Shown here in pieces: positions 38,108-48,000 of a stretch of 64,000 nucleotides of DNA (its first letter is position 1; each line of letters starts with the position of its first letter). Source of the DNA: Pseudomonas lalucatii. GTDB taxonomy: Bacteria > Pseudomonadota > Gammaproteobacteria > Pseudomonadales > Pseudomonadaceae. The notes below the pieces were generated by a model. The model searched no databases. It was not told where the DNA came from and saw nothing but the letters and a program-made list of their open reading frames with translations. The stretch covers positions 2,480,001 through 2,544,000 of the forward strand of contig NZ_JADPMV010000001.1 in the NCBI RefSeq assembly GCF_018398425.1, read 5' to 3'. Position numbers and translations under genes: made by a program.

Positions 38108-39034
38108 ATGACCCTCACCGAACTGCGCTATATCGTCACCCTCGCCCAGGAACAGCATTTCGGCCGCGCCGCCGAACGCTGCCATGTCAGCCAGCCGACC
38201 CTGTCGGTGGGGGTGAAGAAGCTCGAGGACGAACTCGGCGTGCTGATCTTCGAGCGCAGCAAGAGCGCGGTGCGCCTGACCCCGGTCGGCGAGGGCATCG
38301 TCACCCAGGCGCAGAAGGTGCTGGAGCAGGCCCAGAGCATCCGCGAGCTGGCCCAGGCCGGCAAGAACCAGCTGGCCGCGCCGCTGAAGATCGGCGCCAT
38401 CTACACGGTCGGCCCCTACCTGTTTCCCCACCTGATCCCCCAGCTGCACCGGGTCGCCCCGCAGATGCCGCTGTATATCGAGGAAAACTTCACCCACGTG
38501 CTGCGCGACAAGCTGCGCACCGGCGAACTGGACGCCATCATCATCGCCCTGCCGTTCCAGGAGGCCGATGTGCTGACCAAGCCGCTGTACGACGAGCCCT
38601 TCTATGCGCTGATGCCGGCCGGCCATCCCTGGGCCGAGCTGAAGAGCATCGACAGCAAGCTGCTCAACGACAAGAGCCTGCTGCTGCTGGGCGAGGGCCA
38701 CTGCTTCCGCGATCAGGTGCTGGAGGCCTGCCCCACCCTGCGCAAGGGCGGTGAGGAGCACGCCAAGCACACCACGGTGGAGTCCAGCTCGCTGGAGACC
38801 ATCCGCCACATGGTCGCCTCGGGTCTCGGCGTGTCGATCCTGCCGTTCTCCGCGGTGGACAGCCACCACTACGCCCCCGGGGTGATCGAGGTGCGCCCGC
38901 TCAGTGCCCCGGCGCCGTTCCGTACCGTGGCCATCGCCTGGCGCGCCAGCTTCCCGCGGCCAAGCGCCATCGAGGTGCTGTCCGACTCGATCCGCCTCTG
39001 TTCGGTGGCCCACCCGCAAGCCAAGAGCGCCTAG
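38108..39034 (+). CDS. oxyR: Hydrogen peroxide sensor OxyR
   Basis: 308 residues. A LysR-type regulator with an N-terminal helix-turn-helix (FGRAAERCHVSQPTLSVGVK near 18) and a regulatory domain with the redox pair Cys199 and Cys208 (GEGHCFRDQVLEACPT), exactly at the classical OxyR positions. Oxidation to the disulfide activates peroxide-defence genes. ATG 38108. recG starts 9 bp downstream, matching the known oxyR-recG operon of P. aeruginosa. Confidence 0.97.
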   Translation: MTLTELRYIVTLAQEQHFGRAAERCHVSQPTLSVGVKKLEDELGVLIFERSKSAVRLTPVGEGIVTQAQKVLEQAQSIRELAQAGKNQLAAPLKIGAIYTVGPYLFPHLIPQLHRVAPQMPLYIEENFTHVLRDKLRTGELDAIIIALPFQEADVLTKPLYDEPFYALMPAGHPWAELKSIDSKLLNDKSLLLLGEGHCFRDQVLEACPTLRKGGEEHAKHTTVESSSLETIRHMVASGLGVSILPFSAVDSHHYAPGVIEVRPLSAPAPFRTVAIAWRASFPRPSAIEVLSDSIRLCSVAHPQAKSA

Positions 39035-39043
39035 GGCCGCCTC

Positions 39044-41119
39044 ATGAGCGAACTGGCAGCGGTTTCCGTCACCGCGCTCAAGGGCGTCGGCGCCGCCCTG
39101 GCCGAGAAACTGGCCAAGGTCGGCCTGGAGACCCTGCAGGACGTGCTGTTCCACCTGCCGCTGCGCTATCAGGACCGCACCCGCATCGTGCCCATCGGCG
39201 CCCTGCGCCCGGGCCAGGATGCGGTGGTCGAGGGCGTGGTGGCCGGCGCCGACGTGGTCATGGGCCGGCGGCGCAGCCTGCTGGTGCGCCTGCAGGACGG
39301 CAGCGGCACCCTGAGCCTGCGCTTCTACCACTTCAGCCAGGCGCAGAAGGACGGCCTCAAGCGTGGCACCCAGCTGCGCTGCTACGGCGAGGTGCGCCCC
39401 GGCTCCTCCGGCCTGGAGATCTACCACCCGGAATACCGCGCGCTGAGCGGCGGCGAGTCGGCGGCGGTGGAACAGTGCCTGACGCCCATCTACCCGACCA
39501 CCGAGGGCCTGACCCAGCAGCGCCTGCGAGCCTTAAGCGAGCAGGCCCTGGCGCGCCTCGGCCCGCACAGCCTGCCGGACTGGCTGCCTGCGGAGCTGGC
39601 CCGCGATTACCGCCTCGGCCCCCTGGACCAGGCCATTCGCTACCTGCACCGGCCGCCGCCGGACGCCGATCTGGAGGAGCTGGCCGAGGGCCGTCACTGG
39701 GCCCAGCACCGCCTGGCCTTCGAGGAGCTGCTGACCCACCAGCTGTCGCTGCAACGCCTGCGCGAGCAGGTCCGCGCCCAGCAGGCGCCGCCGCTGCCGG
39801 AGGCTAAGCGTCTGCCCCCGCTGTACCTGCAGAACCTCGGCTTTCCGCCCACCGGCGCACAGCGGCGGGTCGGCGCCGAGATCGCCTACGACCTGAGCCA
39901 GGGCGAGCCCATGCTGCGCCTGGTGCAGGGCGACGTCGGCGCCGGCAAGACTGTGGTCGCCGCCTTCGCCGCCCTGCAGGCCCTGGAGGCCGGCTACCAG
40001 GTGGCGCTGATGGCGCCGACCGAGATCCTCGCCGAGCAGCACTTCCTCAACTTCAGCCGCTGGCTGGCGCCGCTCGGCCTCGAGGTCGCCTGGCTGGCCG
40101 GCAAGCTCAAGGGCAAGGCCCGCGCCGCGGCGCTGGAGCGGATAGCCGCGGGCGTGCCGATGGTGGTCGGCACCCATGCGCTGTTCCAGGACGAGGTGCA
40201 GTTCCGCCACCTGGCGCTGGTGATCATCGACGAGCAGCACCGTTTCGGCGTGCAGCAGCGCCTGGCGCTGCGGCAGAAGGGCGTCGGCGGGCGGCTGTGT
40301 CCGCACCAGCTGATCATGACCGCCACCCCCATCCCGCGCACCCTGGCCATGAGCGCCTACGCCGACCTGGACACCTCGATCCTCGACGAACTGCCGCCGG
40401 GGCGCACTCCGGTCAACACCCTGGTGGTCGCCGACAGCCGCCGCCTGGAGGTCATCGAGCGGGTGCGCTCGGCCTGCAACGAGGGGCGCCAGGCCTACTG
40501 GGTGTGCACCCTGATCGAGGAGTCGGAGGAGCTCACCTGCCAGGCCGCCGAGACCACCTTCGCCGACCTCGTCGCGGCCCTCGGCGGCCTCCACGTCGGC
40601 CTGATCCACGGCCGCATGAAGCCGGCGGAGAAGGCCGCGGTGATGGAGGAGTTCAAGCAGGGCCGGCTGCAGCTGCTGGTCGCCACCACGGTGATCGAGG
40701 TGGGTGTCGACGTGCCCAACGCCAGCCTGATGATCATCGAGAACCCCGAACGCCTCGGCCTCGCCCAGCTGCACCAGCTGCGCGGCAGGGTCGGCCGCGG
40801 CAGCGCCGCCAGCCACTGCGTGCTGCTCTACCATCCGCCGCTGTCGCAGCTCGGCCGCGAGCGCCTGGGCATCATGCGCGAGACCTGCGACGGCTTCGTC
40901 ATCGCCGAGAAGGACCTGGAGCTGCGCGGCCCCGGCGAGATGCTCGGCACCCGCCAGACCGGCCTGCTGCAGTTCAAGGTCGCCGACCTGATGCGCGACG
41001 CCGACCTGCTGCCGGCCGTGCGCGACGCCGCCCAGGCCCTGCTGGCGCACTGGCCGCAGCATGTCAGCCCGCTGCTGCAGCGCTGGCTGCGCCATGGTCA
41101 GCACTATGGCCAAGTCTGA
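39044..41119 (+). CDS. recG: ATP-dependent DNA helicase RecG
   Basis: 691 residues, normal RecG length. The N-terminal wedge/OB domain (VEGVVAGADVVMGRRRSLLV near 63) is followed by the helicase core: Walker A GDVGAGKTVVAAF near 294, VIIDEQHRFGVQQR near 390, TATPIPRTL near 423 and the C-terminal LRGRVGRGSAASHC. It remodels stalled replication forks and Holliday junctions. It is co-transcribed with oxyR, which links peroxide sensing to fork repair. Confidence 0.97.
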   Translation: MSELAAVSVTALKGVGAALAEKLAKVGLETLQDVLFHLPLRYQDRTRIVPIGALRPGQDAVVEGVVAGADVVMGRRRSLLVRLQDGSGTLSLRFYHFSQAQKDGLKRGTQLRCYGEVRPGSSGLEIYHPEYRALSGGESAAVEQCLTPIYPTTEGLTQQRLRALSEQALARLGPHSLPDWLPAELARDYRLGPLDQAIRYLHRPPPDADLEELAEGRHWAQHRLAFEELLTHQLSLQRLREQVRAQQAPPLPEAKRLPPLYLQNLGFPPTGAQRRVGAEIAYDLSQGEPMLRLVQGDVGAGKTVVAAFAALQALEAGYQVALMAPTEILAEQHFLNFSRWLAPLGLEVAWLAGKLKGKARAAALERIAAGVPMVVGTHALFQDEVQFRHLALVIIDEQHRFGVQQRLALRQKGVGGRLCPHQLIMTATPIPRTLAMSAYADLDTSILDELPPGRTPVNTLVVADSRRLEVIERVRSACNEGRQAYWVCTLIEESEELTCQAAETTFADLVAALGGLHVGLIHGRMKPAEKAAVMEEFKQGRLQLLVATTVIEVGVDVPNASLMIIENPERLGLAQLHQLRGRVGRGSAASHCVLLYHPPLSQLGRERLGIMRETCDGFVIAEKDLELRGPGEMLGTRQTGLLQFKVADLMRDADLLPAVRDAAQALLAHWPQHVSPLLQRWLRHGQHYGQV

Positions 41120-41212
41120 TGCTGCGCGCGGGGCGTCCGTCGTATTGCCGTGCAGCCTGCGACCCGCTGTTTATACTTCGAGGCATTCGCCCTCCCTACG
41201 CCGGACAACCTC

Positions 41213-42619
41213 ATGACTGAAGCAGCCCTCGCCACCGATTCCACCCCGCGTCCGCCGGCCGTGATCCAGCAGCTGCTCGACAGGCTCGGCCTGGGCTTTC
41301 GCGCCTGCCGCGAGCACGCCGACCTGCCCGCCGCCCAGCGTCTGCAGGCGGTGTTGCTGGAGGACGCGGTCGGCGCCCTGCTGGTGCTCTACCCGCAGAG
41401 CCAGCTGCTCGACCTGGGCCGCCTGGCCGAGCTGACCGGGCGCCAGCTCGCCGCGGTCAAGCCGGAGCGCCTGGAGCGCATGCTCGGCAAGCACCAGCTG
41501 GGCGAGCTGCCCGGACTGCCGCCGCTGACCAGCTCGCCCTGCCTGTACGACGAACGCCTGCTGCAGGAGCCCAGCCTGTATGTCGCCTCGGGCCAGCCCG
41601 GGGTGCTGCTGGAAATCGCCAGCGCAGCCTTCAGGGGCCTGCTCGGCAAGGCCAGTGCCGCGCGTTTCGGCGAGCCGCTGAGCAATATCCGGCCGAACCT
41701 CGATCGCCCGGACGACGACCGCGCGGAGATCAGCCAGGCGGTGCAGGCCTTCACCGCCCGGCGCATCCAGCAGCGCCTGGAGGAGACCATCGAGATCCCG
41801 CCGCTGGCGGAAACCGCGCAGCGCATCATCAAGCTGCGGGTCGACCCGGACGCCACGGTGGACGACATCACCGGGGTGGTCGAGACCGACCCGGCGCTGG
41901 CCGCCCAGGTGGTCAGCTGGGCGGCCTCGCCCTACTACGCCGCCCCCGGCAAGATCCGCTCGGTGGAGGACGCCATCGTCCGCGTGCTGGGCTTCGACCT
42001 GGTGATCAACCTGGCCCTGGGCCTGGCCCTGGGCAAGACCCTGAGCCTGCCCAAGGACCAGCCGCAGCGGGCCACCCCCTACTGGCAGCAGGCGATCTAC
42101 ACCGCCGCGGTGATCGAGGGCCTGACCCGGGCCATGCCGCGGGCGCAGCGCCCGGAAGCCGGCCTGACCTACCTCGCCGGGCTGCTGCACAACTTCGGCT
42201 ACCTGGTCCTGGCCCACGTCTTCCCGCCGCACTTCTCGCTGATCTGCCGGCACCTGGAGGTCAACCCGCACCTGTCGCCCGACTACATCGAGCAGCACCT
42301 GCTGGGCATCAGCCGCGAACAGATCGGCGCCTGGCTGATGCGTTTCTGGGACATGCCGGAGGAGCTGGCCAGCGCCCTGCGTTTCCAGCACGACGCGGAG
42401 TACGCCGGCCCCCATGCCGCCTACCCGAACCTGGTGTGCCTGGCGGTCAGCCTGCTGCGCAACCGCGGCATCGGCAGCGGCCCACGGCGCGAGATCGCCC
42501 AGGACCTCTACGATGCCCTCGGCCTGAGCCGGGAGAAGGCCGAAGAGGCGGTCGACAAGGTACTGGCCGCCGAGGTGGCGCTGCGCGAGCTGGCCGCCCA
42601 GTTCCACTCGCCGCACTGA
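41213..42619 (+). CDS. YbaK-like/HDOD-domain protein
   Basis: 468 residues from ATG 41213. The N-terminal part (about 12-150) resembles the YbaK/ProX aminoacyl-tRNA deacylase fold (LLDLGRLAELTGRQL and GELPGLPPLTSSP). The C-terminal half (about 190-430) is an HDOD domain (IEIPPLAETAQRIIKLRVD, LAGLLHNFGYLVLAHVFPP). HDOD proteins usually act in signalling without phosphohydrolase activity; the HD-type residues are not intact here. The combination of tRNA-editing-like and HDOD domains suggests a regulatory role that is not known. Confidence 0.8.
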   Translation: MTEAALATDSTPRPPAVIQQLLDRLGLGFRACREHADLPAAQRLQAVLLEDAVGALLVLYPQSQLLDLGRLAELTGRQLAAVKPERLERMLGKHQLGELPGLPPLTSSPCLYDERLLQEPSLYVASGQPGVLLEIASAAFRGLLGKASAARFGEPLSNIRPNLDRPDDDRAEISQAVQAFTARRIQQRLEETIEIPPLAETAQRIIKLRVDPDATVDDITGVVETDPALAAQVVSWAASPYYAAPGKIRSVEDAIVRVLGFDLVINLALGLALGKTLSLPKDQPQRATPYWQQAIYTAAVIEGLTRAMPRAQRPEAGLTYLAGLLHNFGYLVLAHVFPPHFSLICRHLEVNPHLSPDYIEQHLLGISREQIGAWLMRFWDMPEELASALRFQHDAEYAGPHAAYPNLVCLAVSLLRNRGIGSGPRREIAQDLYDALGLSREKAEEAVDKVLAAEVALRELAAQFHSPH

Positions 42620-42638
42620 GTGCGGCCAACGGACCAGG

Positions 42639-42664
42639 ACCAAGGGGCCCGCGGGCTCCTTGGT
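42639..42664. terminator. Palindromic hairpin between convergent genes
   Basis: Arms ACCAAGG and CCTTGGT enclose a further G/C palindrome. No long T run, so terminator function is only probable. Confidence 0.5.
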
Positions 42665-42675
42665 CGTTCCGCCAG

Positions 42676-43410
42676 CTAGCGCAGCGCGTCGCGGCGGGTG
42701 GCGAACAGCCGCGGCAGGGCCTGCAGGCTTTCGTCCAACAGGCGGCGCAGGGCGGGCTGCTCGTACAGCGCGGCATACTCGGCGAGCTGCTCGCTGGGAA
42801 TCTGCCGGTAGGCGTAGAGCATGAAGGACTCCACCGCCGCGGCGCTGGACTGGTTCAGGGCCTCGGCCTGGGCGCTGGTCTGGCGGCTCAGGGACTGCTC
42901 GTCGAGGGTCTCGCCGCGCGCCCTGAGCGCCAGCAACGCCTGGGTCTTGCCCACCTCGTAGCGCAGCAGGGCGGCCAGCTCGGTGGTCCGTGCGGCCGCA
43001 TCCAGGCGCCGCACCAGGGCCAGCCTGCTCGGCCGCGGCGCACGGGCGGCGAGTTGTCGACGGTAGTCCGCCAGGGCCGTGCCGCCGTCCTCGCCGACCG
43101 CCCGCTCGGCCGCAGTGAAACGCCGGGCCAGGGGGCTCTCGAGCAGCCGCCGGGCCTGCTGTAGCTGGTGTTGCTCGAACCGGCCGGCCAGTTGCTCGGC
43201 CAGGTCCCGGCACAACCCCGCGGCAGCGAAGGCCTGGCCCAGGGGCGCCTGCTGCTGGGCGCTCAGACCGCGGCGCAGCAGCGGTTCGCTCTGTTCGCAG
43301 AGCAGGTGAATCCCCGCCAGTTCGAACAGCGGCGCGAAGGCGTCGGCCTTGGACGGCGCGGCCTGCGCCATGCCGACGGCCAACAGCAGGACGACTAGGA
43401 GCACGGGCAT
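42676..43410 (-). CDS. Hypothetical exported protein
   Basis: 244 residues with a clear signal peptide (MPVLLVVLLLAVGMAQAA). The mature part is helical and Ala/Leu/Arg-rich, with three cysteines in the first 75 residues, two of which could pair. The C-terminal portion (YRQIPSEQLAEYAALYEQPA) loosely recalls DUF2059 proteins, but I do not claim the family. GGAGG lies 7 nt before ATG 43410. Periplasmic by prediction, function unknown. Confidence 0.7.
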   Translation of the reverse strand: MPVLLVVLLLAVGMAQAAPSKADAFAPLFELAGIHLLCEQSEPLLRRGLSAQQQAPLGQAFAAAGLCRDLAEQLAGRFEQHQLQQARRLLESPLARRFTAAERAVGEDGGTALADYRRQLAARAPRPSRLALVRRLDAAARTTELAALLRYEVGKTQALLALRARGETLDEQSLSRQTSAQAEALNQSSAAAVESFMLYAYRQIPSEQLAEYAALYEQPALRRLLDESLQALPRLFATRRDALR

Positions 43411-43485
43411 GGGCAGGCCTCCATCGGGGACTCCAGCCAGCCTAGCGAATGCCTCGGGCGGCGGCCAGCACCGCCCCCTGCGGGG

Positions 43486-43878
43486 TCAGGCGGCCTTCTT
43501 CTCGTCGACGCGCTTGTTCGGTGCCAGATGCTTGGTCAGCCCCTGGAACCACAGCACCAGCGCCGGGTTGCCCTGGATCTGGATGTCCTTGCTCTGGATC
43601 CCCTGCATGAAGGCCAGCTGCTTGTTCTTCGCGTTCATGGTGGCGAAACCGTAGGCGCCGTCCCGGAAACCCAGGGCAAAGGCCGGCTCGGCGGCAGGGC
43701 CACGCCTGCTGCTGATGCGCTGATCCTTGACGATGAAATGGCGGGCGATCTTGCCGTCCAGGGTGTGCAACTGGAACTGCATATCGCGACCGGCCAGCTG
43801 TTGCCGGAAGGCGGGGTTGTCGCGGCTGGCCTTGGCCATCAGGCGGCCCAGCAACCACAGGAGAAAACGGAATTTCAT
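43486..43878 (-). CDS. SCP2-like domain protein
   Basis: 130 residues from ATG 43878; the frame to 43947 has no SD. An N-terminal hydrophobic helix (KFRFLLWLLGRLMAKAS) precedes a small domain with MQFQLHTLDGKIARHFIVKD, AFALGFRDGAYGFATM and IQIQGNPALVLWFQGL, a pattern like SCP2 sterol-carrier-type lipid-binding folds. Function not known; it may be membrane-associated. It lies between hupA and the exported protein on the minus strand. Confidence 0.65.
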   Translation of the reverse strand: MKFRFLLWLLGRLMAKASRDNPAFRQQLAGRDMQFQLHTLDGKIARHFIVKDQRISSRRGPAAEPAFALGFRDGAYGFATMNAKNKQLAFMQGIQSKDIQIQGNPALVLWFQGLTKHLAPNKRVDEKKAA

Positions 43879-44023
43879 GCGCACGGCCTCGACGGGGGAT
43901 GGAAATGGCGGCGCATTGTAGCGGGTTGTGCGGGGGACTACAGCCAAACCAAAGCCTGGTCGTGGCGGCTGGCGCGGAGCGGGACTGGAGGCCCGGAGCC
44001 GTTCGGCCCCGGGCTGACGCGGC

Positions 44024-44296
44024 TCAGTTGACCGCGTCTTTCAGGGACTTGCCCGGTTTGAAGGCGACGGTGTTGCTGGCCTTGATCTTGACCGGCTGGC
44101 CGGTCTGCGGGTTCTTGCCGGTGCGAGCACCCCGGTGGCGTTGCACGAAGGTGCCGAAACCGACCAGGGTCACACTGTCCTTGCGGTTCAGTGCGCCGGT
44201 GATTTCTTCGAGCACGGCGTTGAGTACACGACTGGCCTGATCCTTGGTGAGATCGGCCTTTTCGGCGATGGCGGCGGCGAGTTCCGGTTTACGCAT
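44024..44296 (-). CDS. hupA: HU-family DNA-binding protein
   Basis: 90 residues. The HU signature GFGTFVQRHRGARTGKNPQTG near 46, the DNA arm and VKIKASNTVAFKPGKSLKDA are all present. A nucleoid protein that bends DNA without sequence specificity. Pseudomonads carry several HU genes; the symbol follows the P. putida naming for the homologue at this position (recall). SD AAGAGG lies upstream of ATG 44296. An AACAACAATAA tract sits 18 nt upstream of the start. Confidence 0.93.
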   Translation of the reverse strand: MRKPELAAAIAEKADLTKDQASRVLNAVLEEITGALNRKDSVTLVGFGTFVQRHRGARTGKNPQTGQPVKIKASNTVAFKPGKSLKDAVN

Positions 44297-44313
44297 AGAT
44301 GCCTCTTAGACGG

Positions 44314-44324
44314 TTATTGTTGTT
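44314..44324 (-). promoter_or_regulatory. Hfq/Crc-type CA motif in the hupA leader
   Basis: On the minus strand AACAACAATAA satisfies AAnAAnAA twice in overlapping registers. It lies just upstream of the SD AAGAGG, where Hfq-Crc binding could block ribosome entry. Confidence 0.4.
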
Positions 44325-44481
44325 GTGTCCGTGCTGTCCTTCCAGGTCAGCGCCCAAGGCGCCGCAACGGCTCTACGCTGCGGCAGACCCAGGGAGAATG
44401 GCATGTGATTCGGCCCTGCGCCAGTCTCGCCCGGCAGTTTGCGCCGGAATAACATGGCAAATCAGCCATAAGGAATGACGA

Positions 44482-45633
44482 TCAGGCCAGCAGCGGCGGC
44501 AACTGCCTGTTCAGCGCCAGCTTCTCCTGCACCGCCGCACCGGTCAGGGCATAGCCGAGCAGGTTGCCCGCAGCGTCCCGGCACAGGGCCTTGATGTCGC
44601 GGCCAGCCCCTTCCACCGTCCACTCGCCCGCCAGGCCTCGCGGTGGCGGCGACACCACCAGCGGGCACACCGGGGTCTTCACGGTGACCGGCATGGGCCC
44701 GTAGGCCACCCGGGTCGGCGTGCCCGCCAGGGTCTGGGCCAGGGCCCGGGCGCAACTCATCAGCGGCATCACGTAGAGCAGGTTGAGGCCCTCGACCTCG
44801 GCGCAGTCGCCCAGGGCATAGACATGGGCGTGGGAGGTGCGCAACTGGCGATCGACCGCCACCCCGCGCCCCACCGCCAGGCCGGCGGCCGCGGCCAGCC
44901 CGGTGCGCGGGCGCAGGCCGACGGCGGAGATCACCAGGTCGCAGGCGATCCGGCTGCCATCGGACAACCGGGCCTCCAGCTCGGCGCCCTTGTGCTGGAG
45001 GCTGTCCAGCGTCGGGCCGAGGTGGAAGCGCGCCCCGAGGCTCTCCAGGCCGGCCTGCACCGCCGCCGCCGCGGCCGGGTGCAGCAGCCCGGGCATCACC
45101 TGCTCGCAGGGCGCGACCAGCTCGACCTGATAGCCGCCGACGCTCAGGTCGTTGGCGAATTCGCAGCCGATCAGCCCGGCGCCGAGCAGCAGCACGCGCC
45201 GCTTGCCCGCCGCCGCGGCGCGGAAGCGCGCGTAGTCCTCCAGGTCGTTGATCGGGAAGAGCGCGTCCTCGGCGTCGCCCGCCACCGGCACGCGGATCAC
45301 CTCGGCGCCCCAGGCCAGCACCAGGTCGCGGTAGGCCACGGCTTCCTCGCCGAGCCACAGGCGCTTGTGCTCCGGGTCGATGGCGGTGACGCGGGTATGG
45401 GTGCGGATCTCGGCGTTCAGCTGTTCGGCCATGGCGCCGGGCTCGGCCATGCTCAGGCCGTCGGCGTCCTTGTGCTTGCCGAAGCCGGTGGAGAGCATCG
45501 GTTTGGAATAGGAGCGACCATCGTCGGCCGTGATCAGCAGCAGCGGTGTGCTGCTGTCCAGCTTGCGGAACTCGCGGGCCAGGTTGTAGCCGGCCAGGCC
45601 GGTGCCGACGATCACCAGGGGTGCGCTCATCAT
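44482..45633 (-). CDS. rubB: Rubredoxin reductase
   Basis: 383 residues. An NAD(P)H- and FAD-dependent reductase: FAD motif [17 protein letters not shown] near 7, NAD motif [17 protein letters not shown] near 147 and [20 protein letters not shown] near 271. It passes electrons from NADH to the two rubredoxins upstream, which can serve alkane hydroxylases or oxygen and superoxide reduction. Two adjacent ATGs (45633, 45630) follow GAGGAAGG; the second has better spacing. Last gene of the rubA1-rubA2-rubB set. Confidence 0.93.
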   Translation of the reverse strand: MMSAPLVIVGTGLAGYNLAREFRKLDSSTPLLLITADDGRSYSKPMLSTGFGKHKDADGLSMAEPGAMAEQLNAEIRTHTRVTAIDPEHKRLWLGEEAVAYRDLVLAWGAEVIRVPVAGDAEDALFPINDLEDYARFRAAAAGKRRVLLLGAGLIGCEFANDLSVGGYQVELVAPCEQVMPGLLHPAAAAAVQAGLESLGARFHLGPTLDSLQHKGAELEARLSDGSRIACDLVISAVGLRPRTGLAAAAGLAVGRGVAVDRQLRTSHAHVYALGDCAEVEGLNLLYVMPLMSCARALAQTLAGTPTRVAYGPMPVTVKTPVCPLVVSPPPRGLAGEWTVEGAGRDIKALCRDAAGNLLGYALTGAAVQEKLALNRQLPPLLA

Positions 45634-45707
45634 CCTTCCTCAATCTGCTGCGGCGCGGCGCCGTCAGGCCACCAGCGCACTGCTGCCCGGCCCGGCGCCT
45701 GCGCCAC

Positions 45708-45875
45708 TCAGGAAATCTCGATCATCTCGAAATCGGCCTTGTCCGCGCCACAATCCGGGCAGACCCAATCGGCGGGAATGTCTTCCCAACGGGTGCCGGG
45801 GGGGATGCCCTCATCCGGCAGGCCCTGGGCTTCGTCGTAGATGAAGCCACACACGATGCATTGCCACTTGCTCAT
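45708..45875 (-). CDS. rubA2: Rubredoxin 2
   Basis: 55 residues, starting [20 protein letters not shown]. The iron is held by two CxxC pairs, CIVCG near 6 and CPDCG near 39. [14 protein letters not shown] is the conserved second knuckle. It is about 70 percent identical by eye to the next rubredoxin upstream. A one-electron carrier between RubB and its acceptor. Confidence 0.95.
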   Translation of the reverse strand: MSKWQCIVCGFIYDEAQGLPDEGIPPGTRWEDIPADWVCPDCGADKADFEMIEIS

Positions 45876-45968
45876 GCAGATCTCGCGTTGCCAGCACTCC
45901 TGCAGACCCTACTGCAATTGCCGGGGGCTCGCCAAGCACGCCGAGCGGGCCCGCGGCGCCCCTGGAGA

Positions 45969-45988
45969 GCGGCGGCCCGGGCCGCCGC
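45969..45988. repeat. 20-bp perfect palindrome between the rubredoxin genes
   Basis: GCGGCGGCCCGGGCCGCCGC, all G/C, in the 128-bp rubA1-rubA2 spacer. It could fold as a stem or slow transcription. No T run follows, so I do not call it a terminator. Confidence 0.6.
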
Positions 45989-46003
45989 GCGGGACGCTGC
46001 GAC

Positions 46004-46171
46004 TCAGGCGATCTCGATCATCTCGAAATCCATCTTGCCCACGCCGCAGTCGGGGCACAGCCAGTCTTCCGGCACGTCCTGCCAGGGCGTGCCGGCGGCG
46101 ATGCCTTCATCGGGCCAGCCCTGGCGCTCGTCGTAGATCAGCCCGCAGACCACACATTGCCACTTTTTCAT
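46004..46171 (-). CDS. rubA1: Rubredoxin 1
   Basis: 55 residues, starting MKKWQCVVCGLIYDERQGWP. CxxC pairs lie at CVVCG near 5 and CPDCG near 38. GAGGTAAC directly precedes ATG 46171. First gene of the rubredoxin set. Both rubredoxins end in DFEMIEI, so they come from a tandem duplication. Confidence 0.95.
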   Translation of the reverse strand: MKKWQCVVCGLIYDERQGWPDEGIAAGTPWQDVPEDWLCPDCGVGKMDFEMIEIA

Positions 46172-46285
46172 TGTTACCTCAGGCGAGTCTTACTGTGTTG
46201 CGCGGGGCACGCTACCGCAAATTGCCCGGATGCGCCAAGCCGCCGGGGACGAATGTCACCCGGCGGCTTGGCGCGATGCGGGGCG

Positions 46286-47986
46286 TTAGCGCGCCTGCAG
46301 CAATGGATCGGTGATGCCCATGCCGTACATGGCGATCATGGTCAGGCTGCCGGCGGCCACGAGGTAGTAGAGGGTCGGCAGCATGGTCTTGCGCAGGGTG
46401 ATGCCCTCGCGACCGAGCAGGCCGACGGTGGCCGAGGCCGCCACCACGTTGTGGATGGCGATCATGTTGCCCGCCGCGGCGCCGACCGACTGCGCGGCCA
46501 CCATCATCGCGCCGGACACCCCGAGCAGGCCTGCAGCGTTGAACTGGAACTGCGACAGCATCAGGTTGGACACGGTGTTGGAGCCGGCGATGAAGGCACC
46601 CAGGGCGCCGACTGCCGGGGCGAAGAACGGGTAGATACCGCCCACGCTGTCGGCCACCAGCTGCGCCATGGCCACCGGCATCGACATCAGGTCGGAGGCG
46701 TTGACCCCCGAGTTGATCAGGATGCGCACCATCGGGATGGTGAAGATCAGCACGAAGCCGGCGCCCAGCAGGGTGCGGCTCGACTCATGGACCGCCGCGC
46801 CCAACTCCGCCAGACGCATGCGATGCAGCACGGCGGTGAGCAGCACCACGGCGCAGAGGATGCCGCCCGGCAGGTACAGCGGTTGGATGGCGCCGGAAAC
46901 GCCGGTCTCGCCGAGGATGTCGGTCCAGCCGAAGCTGAGGGTCATCAGCGCGCCCTTCAGTTCGGGGAACACCCGCGAGGCCACGAGGAAGAGCGCCAGC
47001 AGCACGTAGGGTGCCCAGGCCATGCGCACGGAGATCGGCGCCTTGCCGGCGATGTCGTCGAGCTTCATCTCGATCCGGCCCATCCACTCGGCCGGCCAGT
47101 CCTTCGCGTCGGCGAAATCCCAGGCCTGCCTGGGCAGCAGGAAACCGGCCTTGGCGGCGGGAATCACGATGGCCAGGCCAACCATGGCGCCGATCATCGA
47201 CGGGAACTCCGGGCCGAGGAACACGCCGGCGGCCATGTAGGGCAGCACGAAGCTCAGGCCGGTGAAGATGGCGAACGGCGCCATTTCCAGGCCTTCCTTC
47301 CAGGACTGATTCTTGCCGAAGAAGCGGGTCATGATCGACAGCATGATCAGCGGCATGAGGATGCCGATCAGACCGTGGGTGATCGCCACCCGGGAGAAGA
47401 TCAGGTGGAAGAACACCTCCCAGCTGCTGTTCAGCGCGGTCAGCTGAGCGCTCATGCCGGCCTGATCCAGGCCGCCGGCGACCCCCACCAGGATCGGCGT
47501 GCCGACGGCGCCGAAGGACACCGGGGTGGACTGCACCATCATGCCCAGCACCACCGCAGCCAGGGCCGGAAAGCCCAGGGCCACCAGCAACGGCGCGGCC
47601 ACGGCGGCCGGCGTGCCGAAGCCCGAGGCGCCCTCGATGAAGCAGCCGAACAGCCAGGCGATGATCAGGGCCTGGACCCGGCGGTCGGGGGTGATGGTGG
47701 CGAAGCCGCGGCGGATGGCGGCGATGCCGCCGGAGTGCTTGAGGGTGTTGAGCAGCAGGATCGCACCGAAGATGATCCAGAGGATCGCCGCGGTGAGGAT
47801 CAGGCCTTGCAGGCTGGAGGCCAGGACCCGGTTGAAGGACATGTCCCAGGCCGTCAGGCCGATGCTCGCGGTGAGCAGGAAGACCACCGGCATGGCGTAC
47901 TTGGCCGGCCAGCGCAGGCCGATCAGCAGCACACCCGCCAGCACCAGCGGCACGAAGGCCAGAATCGACAGCAGTGTTTGACTCAT
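46286..47986 (-). CDS. glcA: Glycolate/L-lactate permease
   Basis: 566 residues from ATG 47986. A LctP/LldP-family 2-hydroxycarboxylate:proton symporter with about 12-14 membrane segments. Family markers: [19 protein letters not shown] near 130, [18 protein letters not shown] and ISGSNT-like [12 protein letters not shown] near 480. LldP and GlcA are hard to tell apart by sequence; GlcA is chosen because it closes a glcDEFGBA cluster. AGGA lies about 9 nt upstream, preceded by an AACAACAA Crc-type motif. Confidence 0.88.
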   Translation of the reverse strand: MSQTLLSILAFVPLVLAGVLLIGLRWPAKYAMPVVFLLTASIGLTAWDMSFNRVLASSLQGLILTAAILWIIFGAILLLNTLKHSGGIAAIRRGFATITPDRRVQALIIAWLFGCFIEGASGFGTPAAVAAPLLVALGFPALAAVVLGMMVQSTPVSFGAVGTPILVGVAGGLDQAGMSAQLTALNSSWEVFFHLIFSRVAITHGLIGILMPLIMLSIMTRFFGKNQSWKEGLEMAPFAIFTGLSFVLPYMAAGVFLGPEFPSMIGAMVGLAIVIPAAKAGFLLPRQAWDFADAKDWPAEWMGRIEMKLDDIAGKAPISVRMAWAPYVLLALFLVASRVFPELKGALMTLSFGWTDILGETGVSGAIQPLYLPGGILCAVVLLTAVLHRMRLAELGAAVHESSRTLLGAGFVLIFTIPMVRILINSGVNASDLMSMPVAMAQLVADSVGGIYPFFAPAVGALGAFIAGSNTVSNLMLSQFQFNAAGLLGVSGAMMVAAQSVGAAAGNMIAIHNVVAASATVGLLGREGITLRKTMLPTLYYLVAAGSLTMIAMYGMGITDPLLQAR

Positions 47987-48000
47987 GGATTGGTTCCTAA

